The position numbers and the translations under genes were made by a program. From contig JALLLT010000004.1 in the NCBI GenBank assembly GCA_025266875.1, positions 1-64,000 of the forward strand: a DNA stretch of 64,000 bases, given 5' to 3'. Source of the stretch: Fennellomyces sp. T-0311 (taxonomy: Eukaryota > Mucoromycota > Mucoromycetes > Mucorales > Lichtheimiaceae). The notes below the pieces were generated by a model. The model did no database searches, was not told where the DNA came from, and saw only the letters and a program-made list of their open reading frames with translations. Positions within the stretch are counted from its first letter, which is position 1; each line of letters begins with the position of its first letter. Of this stretch, positions 48,165-58,400 are shown piece by piece.

Positions 48165-49857
48165 ATGGATTTTCAAACGAAACGGCTGGCCGAGCTCAAT
48201 AGGCTTTACACTGAACATGAATCATCCATCGACAGCCTCCAAGCTGGTTTGCGCAGAGAACTGCCGTTACTTGTCCAAGAGTTTAAGCTTTCCTTGGACC
48301 AAACAGAGGCACTGGACGATTATGTAAATGACCGAGGTTGGTTTTCTTTTTTGATACATGCCAAGAACAAGGAATTAAAAACAAAGTTGCGTAGCAACCA
48401 TTTTCCGTTTTCTTCGCAAGAACAACTTTTCATTACCGCATACACTTTCCTTACTGGTCGATACGCTCAAGTGGCGAATACGCGAATCAGTTGACAACTT
48501 AAAGCTCTCCGATATTGATCCATGTTTTTTCAAAGAACCATTCTGTTTCTTTCATAAGACGGATCGGTGGTGTCGACCTGTTCTTATTATCCAACTGAGA
48601 CATCTTCCTTCTGCGCTTGATGAAGCATCTGACAAGATTACATTCTTGTCGTCCTTTACCATGTTTGTATTGGAAACGATTCGAAAAATCACATGGGAAG
48701 CCACGCAGGAACGAATGAATAACGGTGTTGAAAATCCAGTCGTCACTGATACCCTTGTACTTGTTGATTTCAAGAATGCAAAGTCATTACCTCGTGTAAT
48801 GTATCGGCTATATCACGGTTTTCGATCGGTTTTACGCTGACACGATTTTATAATGACAGGATACGGGATTGATGCAAGCGTTCATTAAATTGGTGCGACG
48901 ATACCCACTTTCGGCAGGAACAGTGTGCCTGCTAAATTTCGGATGGATGTATCAAGGATTATGGCAGATGGTCAAGCTGTTGTTGACTGAAGAAGCCAAG
49001 AACCGCGTATGCTTTCCGAAAGTAAAAGAACTGGGGACATGGGTGGATCAAGAAGATCTTCTTGCAGGTAAAATAATGGCTTTACCAAATTGGATTTAGC
49101 AAGAAAGTCCCCTTACAGAATTGTGTATATAGATTTTGAATCAGGCAAAGCAGTGTCATGGGATCTAAGCCAAGACACTGTGTATAACCAGTCGGTACCG
49201 TCATCGCCTATCCTCAGCCGACGTAATTCAACCTCCACAGTTTACTTTGACTCATATGACTCACTTTCCCGCTCACCCTCGACCACTCACCTCGCCCGTT
49301 TCCCATACCAGCGCCGATTATCTACAGCCAGTAGTTGCTATGCAACGCCCATCGGCGGCATGACACCTATACCCAGCCACACCAACCTCGTTGGTCTCAC
49401 AAAAACGCCCCGCATCCGTTCAGCCTTGCGATCATTCTTGGATCCAAATGATGGCGCATCCTCTTGGATTCTCAGCGAAAAGTTGAATGCTCTGGAAAGA
49501 CAACAACGTGCCGAATCGACGACGACGTCAGGTGAACCATCGCGTCGGCGACGAGAACGGCGACGGGACATGGCTGCTGGTCTCGTGTTACGGATGTTGG
49601 TCAGGGCAGAGCATCTGGTGAGACTGATGGTGGTGCGTTGTCTGAAAAAGGCGGTACGGTACCGCAATACGATGTACTGGATTGCTGCCTGTGTGCTATT
49701 ACGTGATGGCGTACAAGAATTTCTGCAGCATTTGCTGTCGTTAGTGGGCGAATTACTGGTTGAAAGGTTGTCATTAGGGGTTCAGGATGCAAGTGCAGCC
49801 GGCATGCGAAGCCTGTTTAGCTTGACAACGGGTCATCGTGGTCAGCTTACACTGTAA
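48165..49857 (+). CDS. CRAL-TRIO (Sec14-like) lipid-binding protein with C-terminal helices, 512 aa
   Basis: Model: 48165-48336, 48395-48795, 48860-49067 and 49100-49857. The N-terminal part has the CRAL-TRIO-N helix block (ATIFRFLRKNNFSLPHTLSLL, in pieces IFRFLRKNNF and LLVDTLKWRIRES). The lipid-binding lobe shows WCRPVLIIQLRHLP, TDTLVLVDFKNAKS, LVRRYPLSAGTVCLLNFGWMYQG (core YPLSAGTVCLLNFGW) and EEAKNRVCFPKVKEL. Such proteins exchange phospholipids or other hydrophobic ligands between membranes. After a Ser-rich linker, the last 90 residues are hydrophobic and amphipathic (MYWIAACVLLRDGVQEF), probably a membrane anchor. The third intron would be only 32 nt (GTAAAA...TTTAG). Its removal keeps frame and gives SPYRIVYIDFESGKAVSWD, but the frame otherwise ends at the TAG inside it, so a mis-model or a real truncation is possible. 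Confidence 0.83.
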
Positions 49858-50281
49858 AAAGAAACCATTACATACAACCATGTGCCGCAGGCAAATCTAT
49901 GTTGCTTCAAGCAATGACAAGCCGTCGAGTTTCACGCGCCAACGGTTACATTTGGTCCTTCGTTTATTTGACCCACTCCTTTTATAATCTGTCATTTAAT
50001 TATGTATGATACCTCTATTGATCCTGTTCTGTAAGCCAATTAAGTTCAATAATAATGGATTATGGTAAAACACTGGTGCAGAACATTTGGGTGGTGCGGG
50101 TATTTCACTTGACACTCATCAACGTTGAAATTAAAATCAATCATGCGTGACAAATAGCTTCGGCTCGGATGCATCATATGAAATATATTGGACTGCACAT
50201 CCCTCACTCCCCACTCGCTCCGAGTCATCCTCCTCCTCCTCCGTCACTTTCACACTCTTGCTGCTTACGAAGATGTTCAAA

Positions 50282-50653
50282 TTAGTAGTCTAGTGTTATT
50301 GGTTCTTCCATCCTGGCAACTAAAATATCTCTATCGGGTAAGGAGCCGAGTAACATGAGCGGATACAAGGTGATCGGTTCATTGAAATGGGAATCTTTCA
50401 AGACAATGGAGATGCAATTGTGCTGGAACTGTATTAAGTCGTAGGCGGAAGGGTCTTCCTCGTCCTCCTTCACGTCCTTGAGTTGCAGTGGTCGTGGCTT
50501 GACTTGGATAGTCTTGTTGGAACCGTCTTTGAAATGGCGTGCCAGCTCGTCGTGGTGGCGGTAGGCAAATTCGAGCCGCAGTTGGTTCTGACGGTCAAAG
50601 GGTATCCAGGCGTCATTGAAATGCTGGTTCTCAAACATCCAAATAACTGCCAT
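50282..50653 (-). CDS. WWE-domain-like small protein, 123 aa
   Basis: A single exon. Residues 4-60 resemble a WWE domain (IWMFENQHFNDAWIPFDRQN followed by QLRLEFAYRHH): two Trp and a downstream aromatic position match the pattern of domains that bind iso-ADP-ribose in PARPs and E3 ligases. The Glu of the signature is not clearly kept, so binding is uncertain. The remaining residues are acidic, with LIQFQHNCISIVL and ITLYPLMLLGSL strands. It is short for a full PARP or E3 and no catalytic domain follows. An upstream exon cannot be excluded. Function is unknown. Confidence 0.68.
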   Translation of the reverse strand: MAVIWMFENQHFNDAWIPFDRQNQLRLEFAYRHHDELARHFKDGSNKTIQVKPRPLQLKDVKEDEEDPSAYDLIQFQHNCISIVLKDSHFNEPITLYPLMLLGSLPDRDILVARMEEPITLDY

Positions 50654-51584
50654 GGTTACAAGTAGAAGAGAGAAAAGAAGTAACCTTGATGCAAACAGTC
50701 TCAGGAAAGGTGTGTATGGCCTTCATCGCCCAAATATTTGTTCTTGCTCCTCATGTGATACTCTGCTAGCTCCCCTCCTTCTACAGCAGAAACCCTAAAA
50801 TGGTAACCTTTGGCTGACAACGTTTTTTTAATTGCGTGTCTGGTCCATTTCGTCATACTTCCCAGGAATATATTGATGTCGGTAACCTGTCAACAAACCA
50901 CATGACATCGACCTCTTTGCTTTGTGTTCTGTCACGATGTATTCGCTTCTTCTGGTAGACCTACGTTGGCAACCCTTCCCGTACAATCGTTAATGCAAAG
51001 TATTTTGTGCCACATGCATTCATAAATTGAAGCCAGTATTACGTATGCGTGCATTCGCCATAGCGAGCAGCGAGTGCCGTCCGGAATGCATGTATCTACC
51101 AAACCACTCGTTCAGCGTCTACCCTCTCAACCCAGGTCAAGTAAATGTGTGAGAACCAACTGACTTGGTTGCCATGTCAAATGGGCTTGGTTGCTATCAC
51201 CATATTGCGAGGTGAAAGGGCATTGGGGAGTATATGAAAAAGAAGTGCGGTGATACAAAGAAGGTCATCTGGCCCACGCTGGACGAAGAATTCTTTGGTG
51301 ATGCGGGGGCTTCCGGTGGTTAGGAGAATTACAGTGCGTGATTTACTTGATTACTCATAAACCTGGTAGGAAGCACAAGCTGTGCTTCTTCCCCTCCGGC
51401 TCCAATGTCGTTGTAGCCTTTTTCTTGCTGAGCAAACGTGCTCCGGCGCAGCATTTTAAGCAACCGTCAATGCGCTCCACTGCTAACCACGTTTTAATAT
51501 TCAATGCCCGAAAGATAGGCGTGCGTGAGTGCGTCCGTTCTCTTGGCTTTTATTCTTTTTACTACTTTAAAAAAATCTTTGACA
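50654..51584. other. Intergenic, divergent promoter
   Basis: It lies between the minus-strand WWE-like gene and the plus-strand Q-rich gene, so it contains both promoters. No convincing frame was seen. T-rich sequence precedes the ATG at 51585. Confidence 0.45.
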
Positions 51585-52226
51585 ATGGACAATAACCCAT
51601 TTCGCTCACATAATGCGAATGCCTTCTCGAGTCCAATGGCTGGGCATTCGCAGTATCCACAGAGCAACGCAATGCCAGTGCAGACAACCAACGGATTCAA
51701 TCCCGCTCTGCTCGCTTCACAACAACCGTCGTTCCAGACGAGTGCACCCACCGGCTACCAATCATATCAGCAACAACCACAGAACAATTCATTTCAATCG
51801 TATCAGCAGCCTCAACAGCAATCCTTCTACGGCGGTCAACCCACATCACAGCCCGCTTATCAAAGCTACCCCCAACAGCAACAACCGTTCCAACAGCAGC
51901 AGCAACAACCGTTCCAATCGTACCAGCAACCGCAATTCCAACAGCAGCAGCAGCAGCAACCGTTTTATTGGCAAGCACCTCAGCAGCAGCAAGCGCAGCC
52001 GTATGATCCGTCCAGCGTGTTTATCCCGCCCGATTTTGGTATGTCATCCAATCCACCACCACAACAGGCGCAACACCGCTCTCAGCACCCCACGGTCGAT
52101 GCAAACACGTATCTGAAAGGCAACCAGATACGTAAAGTAGAGTGTCCGGTCTGCCACAAAACCATCGAAGGAGACAACATTGCCCTTAATCACCATGTGA
52201 ACGAGCATCTGGAATACGACATGTAA
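51585..52226 (+). CDS. Gln-rich protein with C-terminal UBZ-like zinc finger, 213 aa
   Basis: A single exon. Residues 1-180 are very low complexity, dominated by Gln, Pro, Ser and Tyr with NPF near the start (DNNPFRSHNA), a motif bound by EH domains of endocytic proteins. The last 30 residues contain VECPVCHKTIEGDN followed by LNHHVNEHLE, a C-x2-C...H-x3-H finger resembling the UBZ (ubiquitin-binding) type. The pairing of NPF and a ubiquitin-binding finger suggests an endocytic or ubiquitin-sorting adaptor, which is inference. The start is the ATG in the context ACAATGGAC; upstream in-frame codons are hydrophobic and follow a T-rich leader. Confidence 0.8.
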   Translation: MDNNPFRSHNANAFSSPMAGHSQYPQSNAMPVQTTNGFNPALLASQQPSFQTSAPTGYQSYQQQPQNNSFQSYQQPQQQSFYGGQPTSQPAYQSYPQQQQPFQQQQQQPFQSYQQPQFQQQQQQQPFYWQAPQQQQAQPYDPSSVFIPPDFGMSSNPPPQQAQHRSQHPTVDANTYLKGNQIRKVECPVCHKTIEGDNIALNHHVNEHLEYDM

Positions 52227-52571
52227 ATAAATTCGCCAAGAGAAAGCTGTATCGCCTGTTTTTCCCTCCCACCTGACCTTTCTTACTTAATAAATCTTCT
52301 ACTTCTCTTGTGATCGGTCGCTACTGATTTCAAAGAGCTTGTTTGGCGTAATGGTGCGTCATTCTCATGCACGTAAATCGAACCCATTATTACTGGGCTT
52401 GCTTTTATTATACATCATTGAAATAAGGAGATGCTTTATATTTAGTTTGCGTTGGATGGATCAACTCGTAAGCCCTCTCCTTTAATGATACGTCATGCAT
52501 CTACAATTTAGGCAGGGTCTGCCTACATAAGCATTTTTTTTTCGGATCCAATGGTTGTACACGTATGTACA
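52227..52571. other. Unique flank left of the Helitron island
   Basis: 3' region of the Q-rich gene and unique DNA up to the A that precedes the first Helitron end. No gene was seen. Confidence 0.5.
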
Positions 52572-53219
52572 TCTATATATAAAAGAATCGAGTCCGCTAA
52601 CTTTCTCCGCTAATTTTCAAGAAAAGGAAATCGCAGTCCCGCCTTGAGAAAACCTTATTGTATCTTGCCAACTTTTTTTTTTACAACCACCTTTTTTCTT
52701 TTCTAACAGCTGACAACCATATCGAAATACTGAGGACCTTACTAAGTTGTCTTTTTTCTTACGTCTGGCAACTCTTTGAACAACCTGACTTTTTTTTTTA
52801 ATTGGGTCTCATTACCACCATTTGGTTTCGTCTCTTTCAATCTGTTCACCATCTGTTCATCATCAGATTCTGATACTTTTTTTCCAAGCAGCAACTTTTC
52901 ACGTTGTGAACTAGTGCTACATTTGAGCTAACTGACACTGTTGTTTTCCAACTCGATTATTTTTTGCAAAGGTCTTTTAGACCGCCCTCTCAAACAGGAC
53001 CTGTTGGATGATCAGGCTTTGGTCGAGAATGCTGTGTCAGCAGAGAGCAGTGACTCTGCAGTAAGAAAATACTACGCTGCTTCCTTGTGCACTTTGTTGA
53101 ATTTTGCTATGAACCGAAGGAGGATGACCTGCACCTGTTCTAGCAGTCTGCGTTCAATGACGTTGAGGAAGAGAACGATCAATAAAGCAGTTTTTACTGC
53201 TTATAAAAACTGTGTCTAG

Positions 53220-54335
53220 GTACTGTCTCACAACAGTTCAGCTTTGCCAGTGCACAATATATAGTTGCCTTTCCAACCAAATGATCATACATCGTCATCT
53301 ACCTAAGCCAACCAGGAAAACTAATGTGTCTTTACTACGAATAACAAGCATGATGAGCCGGCTCACCGTTGAATGACCCGTAGCGCAGCGAAGGGGATCA
53401 TTCAGTCGAGCGTAGCGAGACAGGTGACGTGCTTCTTAACAAAATGATAGGCATAATAATATACACAACAGCATTTCAGTAGGGTTTAGGGTGTAGTTAG
53501 TGATAGTGCAGCTTTGGCAGCGTTCAATATACACTTGCCTTCCAAACCGAATTATCAAGCATTGTCATCTATCTAACTCAATCAGGTGAACTGATGTGCC
53601 TTTACTATGAATAACAAGCATGATGAGCCGGCTCACCATTGAATGACCCGAAGCGTAGCGAAGGGGATCATTCAGGCGAGCGTAGCGAGACAGGTGACGT
53701 GCTCATAATGATATACACAATAGCATTCCAATAGGGTTTAGGGTGTAGTTAGTCATTGAGGTTGTAGTTAGTATCAGTGCAGCTTTGTCAGCGTGCAATA
53801 TACACTTGCCTTTCAAACCGAATTATCAAACATTGTCATCTATCTAACTCAACCAGGTGAACTGATGTGTCTTTACTATGAATAACAAGCATGATGAGCC
53901 GGCTCACCGTTGAATGACCCGAAGCGTAGCGAAGGGGATCATTCAGGCGAGCGTAGCGAGACAGGTGACGTGCTCCTTAACAAAATAATAAGGATAATAA
54001 TATACACAATGGCATTCCAATAGGGTTTAGGGTGTAGTTAATGACAATGTAGCTTTGCCAGTGCGCAATATACATTTGCTTTCCAAGCCAAGTGATCAAA
54101 CATTGTCATCTATCTAACCCAACATGGTGAAGTAATGTGTCTTTACCACATAGAACAAGCAGGATGAGCCAGCTCACCGTTGGATGACCCGAAGCGCAGC
54201 GAAGGGGATCATTCAGTCGAGCGTAGCGAGACAGGTGACGTGCTCCTAAGCATGATAATATACACAGTAGGGTTCCAATAGGGTTTAGGGTGTAGATAGT
54301 CATTTAGGGTATAGTTAGCCATTTAGGGTGTAGTT
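53220..54335. repeat. Minisatellite, four units of about 270 bp
   Basis: The landmark GATGAGCC(G/A)GCTCACC recurs at 53352, 53622, 53893 and 54163, spacings 270, 271 and 270. Each unit contains the palindrome GAGCCGGCTC, a TGAATGA...TCATTCA inverted pair, several copies of the GCGTAGCGA type and GAGACAGGTGACG. Later in each unit comes AATAGGGTTTAGGGTGTAG. The fourth unit changes the palindrome to GAGCCAGCTC. Confidence 0.92.
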
Positions 54336-54458
54336 AGTGACAATGCAGCTTTGCCACCATGCAATATACAGCGGCCTTTCAAACTGAATTATCAAACATT
54401 GCCTTCCAAACAAATTACCAACCATTGCCTCTCAAAACACACCGGAGCGGAGCGAAAT

Positions 54459-54540
54459 AAAGTGCAGCCCAAAGGGTGCAGTGACACGCAGCGCAGCGGA
54501 GGGGCTCACAAACCCTGCGGCGAAGCGAAGGCTGCACTTT
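54459..54540. repeat. Terminal inverted block AAAGTGCAGCC...GGCTGCACTTT, copy 1
   Basis: Eleven-base arms at 54459-54469 and 54530-54540 pair across 60 bp rich in GCAGCG and GCGAAG motifs. The same block closes the second array at 61641-61722. It ends one base (A) before the next Helitron begins. Confidence 0.85.
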
Positions 54541-54717
54541 ATCTATATATAAAAGAATTGAGTCCGCTAACTTTCTCCGCTAATTTTCAAGAAAAGGAAA
54601 TCGCAGTCCACCTTGAGAAAACCTTATTGTACCTTGCCAACTTTTTTTTTTAAAACTACCTTTTTTCTTTTCTAACAGCTGACAACTACTACTGAAATTC
54701 TAAGAAGCGTGCTATCT

Positions 54718-54721
<4 letters not shown>

Positions 54722-54753
<32 letters not shown>
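54722..54753. repeat. Poly-T run of about 32
   Basis: A long T homopolymer in the 5' leader of the full Helitron; the short copy lacks it. Length may be unreliable in the assembly. Confidence 0.85.
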
Positions 54754-54755
<2 letters not shown>

Positions 54756-55041
54756 GTCTGATAAACAGCCTGAGTTTTTTTTTAATTGAGTCTCATCACT
54801 ACCGTTTCTTTTCATCTCCTTCAATCTGTTCATCTCTTCATTATAATTTTTTTTTGCAAGCAACAACTTTTCACATTGTGAGCCGGTGCTACATTTAAGC
54901 TAACTGACGCTGTTGTTTTCTAACTCGATTACTTTTTGCAAAGGTCTTCTAATTCTAATAATTTCGTTTTTGTTCCTGAAGAGTCTGCGTAAGACATAAA
55001 CGTTTGCATAATCATATGTTGTTTCTAATTTGTATATAATA

Positions 55042-55392
55042 AAGAGGACGCAGTCGTCCCTGCATCCGTTGTGGCGGAACAGACCACCAACGCAGTTCTA
55101 GCCGGAGATGCCCTCTCAACGAGAGGAATATTATTGCTGCTGCTGTTGCTGCTGAACCTGAGGCCCATCAGGGTGCACCATTGCATGAGGATGCGTAGGT
55201 ATAAAAAATGCTACCATAACGCATTTACTTAAATAATTCTGCCACCAAAGACCCCGTCCCTGTGTCCGTTGTGGTGGAACAGACCACCAGCGCACTTCCA
55301 GCTGGAGATGTCCTTTCAATCCGCGGTACGTTGTTGCTGTTGCTGCTGCTGCTGAACTTGAGGTGGATGAAGCTGCGCCACTAGGAAATGAT
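55042..55392 (+). repeat. 200-bp tandem duplication in the Helitron 5' coding part
   Basis: Sequence from about 55042 repeats with an offset of exactly 200 bp, for example GTCCCTG(C/T) ending in TCCGTTGTGG at 55056 and 55256, then GGAACAGACCACCA and GCTGCTG runs. Each unit encodes a segment of the type VVxEQTTxAxxAGDxLS followed by an Ala/Glu-rich part, with candidate intron ends between. It seems to be a duplicated exon pair forming the disordered N-terminus of the Rep protein. The exact exon borders were not resolved. Confidence 0.8.
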
Positions 55393-55456
55393 GCGTACGT
55401 AGTATCTTCTATATGCTATCAATTACCGATCATACTAAATCACTTCTCCGATACAG

Positions 55457-58400
55457 TGGCGATGAAGCTGCGGCTGAGCCTGTCCGTAATGTTCGCCCAC
55501 GCCTAGAAGCGCCTATGCCTCGAACCTACTTGGAAGCATGCTCAGACATCGATTCCTTCCGCGAGGAGTCGATTGTTGGTAGAAATATCAACGATGAGCA
55601 TCGACATCTGCTGCCTACCGAGCTGTATCTCTGCCCATACTGCAATGCCCGCATGTATATATGGGAGAAGGTCGCCGGTACTGTCGCTGCCCCACGCTTC
55701 AACTTGTGCTGCCGCCAAGGAGCTGTCCGCCTGGCCCCTTTACAGGCTCCACCTCAACCGCTTCTTGGCCTTTTGACCGGTGATACTCCGCAAGCCCAAC
55801 AGTTTCGTCGCAACATCAGGGCGTACAACTCGGTGTTTGCATTCTCCTCCCTTGGTGCCACCATCGGCAGTGCCATCCACATCGACCATACTCACAACGT
55901 GTTTGTCTTTCGTTTGGAAGGTACATTGTACCACCGGATATCGCCATTGGAACCCGGTCAAGGCCAAGCCCCGGGGTTCTCGCAGATTTACATCTTCGAT
56001 GGGGCTATGCAGATGCAGCACCGCCAACGTATCTTCAGCGACCTGAATAACGCCGACTTGCTTGAGCTACAGGATATGATGCACGACGTCAATCCGTTTG
56101 CTCGCGAGTATCAAACTGCTGGAGAACGATTGCGCAACCAACCTGAGGCCAACGTCACCATCCGCATCAACGGATCCACAGATCGTGCGCGCCGCCAGTA
56201 TACCGCTCCTGCCACTGCTGAGGTCGCTGTCATCATTCCTGACCAGGGGGATGATGATGAGCCACGCCATCGTGACGTATTGGTTGTGCGTAGAGATGGG
56301 ACAATGCAGCACATCAATGAGATCAGTACTCTCTACGATCCATTGCACTACGTCCTCATGTTTCCTCGTGGTAACCTTGGGTGGGGTACCAACATCCCTC
56401 GCATTCCGGAGAACAACCGTGGCCAGATCAACGATGTCGAGGATACTGACGACTTTCGTGACGAGGCTCCGGATACCGATGGGCGTGAGGCCAACGAGCG
56501 CAACATTGTCACCATCCGCGAGTTCTATACGTACATGATCCAAATGCGCGAGAACTCATACATCCACTACTACGGTCCACTGTTCCACCAGTTCCTCGTG
56601 GACATGTACGCCAAAATGGAGTCCAATCGCCTGCGTTACTTGCGGGAGAACCAGGATACTCTTCGCGCAGACGTTTACCAGGGACTTGTGGATGCTGTCC
56701 ACAATGCTGACGGGGCACCAGTGAACGGGGACAACGTTGGTAGGCAGAGAATAATTCTGCCATCAACATACACTGGAGGACCACGGTTCATGCACCAGAA
56801 CTACCAAGACGCCATGGCCATCATTCGTGCAGTCGGCCACCCTGATCTCTTCATCACGTTTACCTGCAATCCAAACTGGGAGGAGATCATTACTGCATTG
56901 GAAGATCCGCAGGAGCGTTCTGATCGTACCGACCTCATTTGCCGCATTTTCCACCAAAAGCTCAAATGCTTGGTCGAGGATATTAAAAAGAACAAGATCT
57001 TTGGCCGCGTCATTGGCTCTGTCTACGTCGTCGAGTTTCAGAAGAGAGGATTGCCCCATGCCCACTTGGTTGTAATTCTCGATCCTCGCGACAAGCCGCG
57101 CTCGCCTGAGCAGTACGACAGCCTGGTGTCTGCTGAGATTCCCGATCCGGACGTGAATCCGCGGCTTTACGACATTGTACGACGCTTCATGGTGCACAGG
57201 CGGTGCAGCGCCCTTTGTTATAATGAGCATAATGTCTGCAAGAGCCATTATCCAAAGCCAATCTGCACAGAAACGACGATCAACGAGAGTACTGGGTTCG
57301 TACGCTATCGTCGTCGTCCAGGCCGCGAGTATCCCGATACCAACCAGGGCAACGAGTGGATTGTCCCTTACAACCCTTATCTGTCCACCAAGTACAATGC
57401 ACATATTAACGTCGAGATCTGTGCTTCGGCACGCTCCGTTAAATATCTGTACAAGTACATCTATAAGGGTAGTGATCGGGCTGATTACCGGATCGTACAC
57501 GATGATGAGGTCGTAGACGAGATTCGTGCTTGGCAGCAATCTCGCTATGTCTCCGCCATTGAGGCCACATGGCGTCTATTTTCGTACGAGCTACATCGCC
57601 AGTTTCCTTCCATCACTCGCCTAGCCATCCATCTCGAGGGTGAGCAGTATGTTACCTGGCGAAGTGGCGCATCGATCGAGACGGTCATTGCAAGGCAGCA
57701 GCAGAAAAAGACCACGTTGACAGCTTGGTTTCAGCTCAACATCGATGATCCGGAGGCGCGTGAGATCCTCTATCCTGACATCTCAACGTACTATTGGTTC
57801 GATCGCGGAACGAACCATGGTACATGGATTAGGCGCACCAACTCCCGTCCTTCCATTGGTCGTCTTTACTTTGTCCAGCCTAGAGACACAGAGCGTTTCG
57901 CCTTGCGTCTCTTGCTGATGAACTTACCTGGTGCGACCTGCTATGATGATCTCCGTGCCAATGTCGATCGCCCTGTAATCGGTCCTGCGCTTCGACCCTA
58001 CCCGACTTTCCAAGCAGCGGCTAGAGCCAGAGGCTTATTGCAGAATGACGACGAATGGAACCTGTGTCTCGAAGAAGCCGGCTTATTCGAGACATCCGGC
58101 GTGGCCATGTGCAAGCTCTTTGCCCAAATTCTGGTATTATGCCATCCTTCTGACCCCTTCGCCCTCTGGGACGCTCACAAGGACAATTTGGCGCAAGACT
58201 TCTTGCACCGTCAGCGGCAGAGGCATGAACGGCTAGAGTCTGAGGAGCCCCTGGACCCAACCGAGTCGTATACCCGTGCTCTTTGGCGTATAAACGACTT
58301 GCTTCGGGAACACCAGCGTACTTTGGCCGAATTCCCAGAGATGCCTCCCCTACCACCACAGTTACCTGCTGAGCCTGACCTCCCTCAGCATAACGCTCCC

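Larger units (their letters stand above)
52572..54540 (+). mobile_element. Non-autonomous Helitron (deletion derivative) plus 3' repeat block
   Basis: It begins TCTATATATAAAAGAAT after an A, exactly as the full element at 54542 does. About 410 bp of 5' sequence matches the full copy with a few differences. Homology then jumps, near 52980, to sequence matching 60517 onward of the full copy, so the whole helicase gene is missing. The zinc-knuckle gene survives only as its damaged last part. A hairpin at 53185-53202 (AAGCAG...CTGCTT) followed by CTAG at 53216-53219 looks like a canonical Helitron 3' end, giving a 648-bp core. The 270-bp repeat array follows, ending in GGCTGCACTTT at 54530-54540, the same terminal block that ends the second copy. 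The unit may therefore be 648 bp or about 1.97 kb. Confidence 0.85.

Noticed and set aside
56763..57539. 258-codon minus-strand frame inside the Helitron helicase
   Set aside because: It is antisense to an intact gene with all catalytic motifs; shadow frames are expected in its GC-rich codons.
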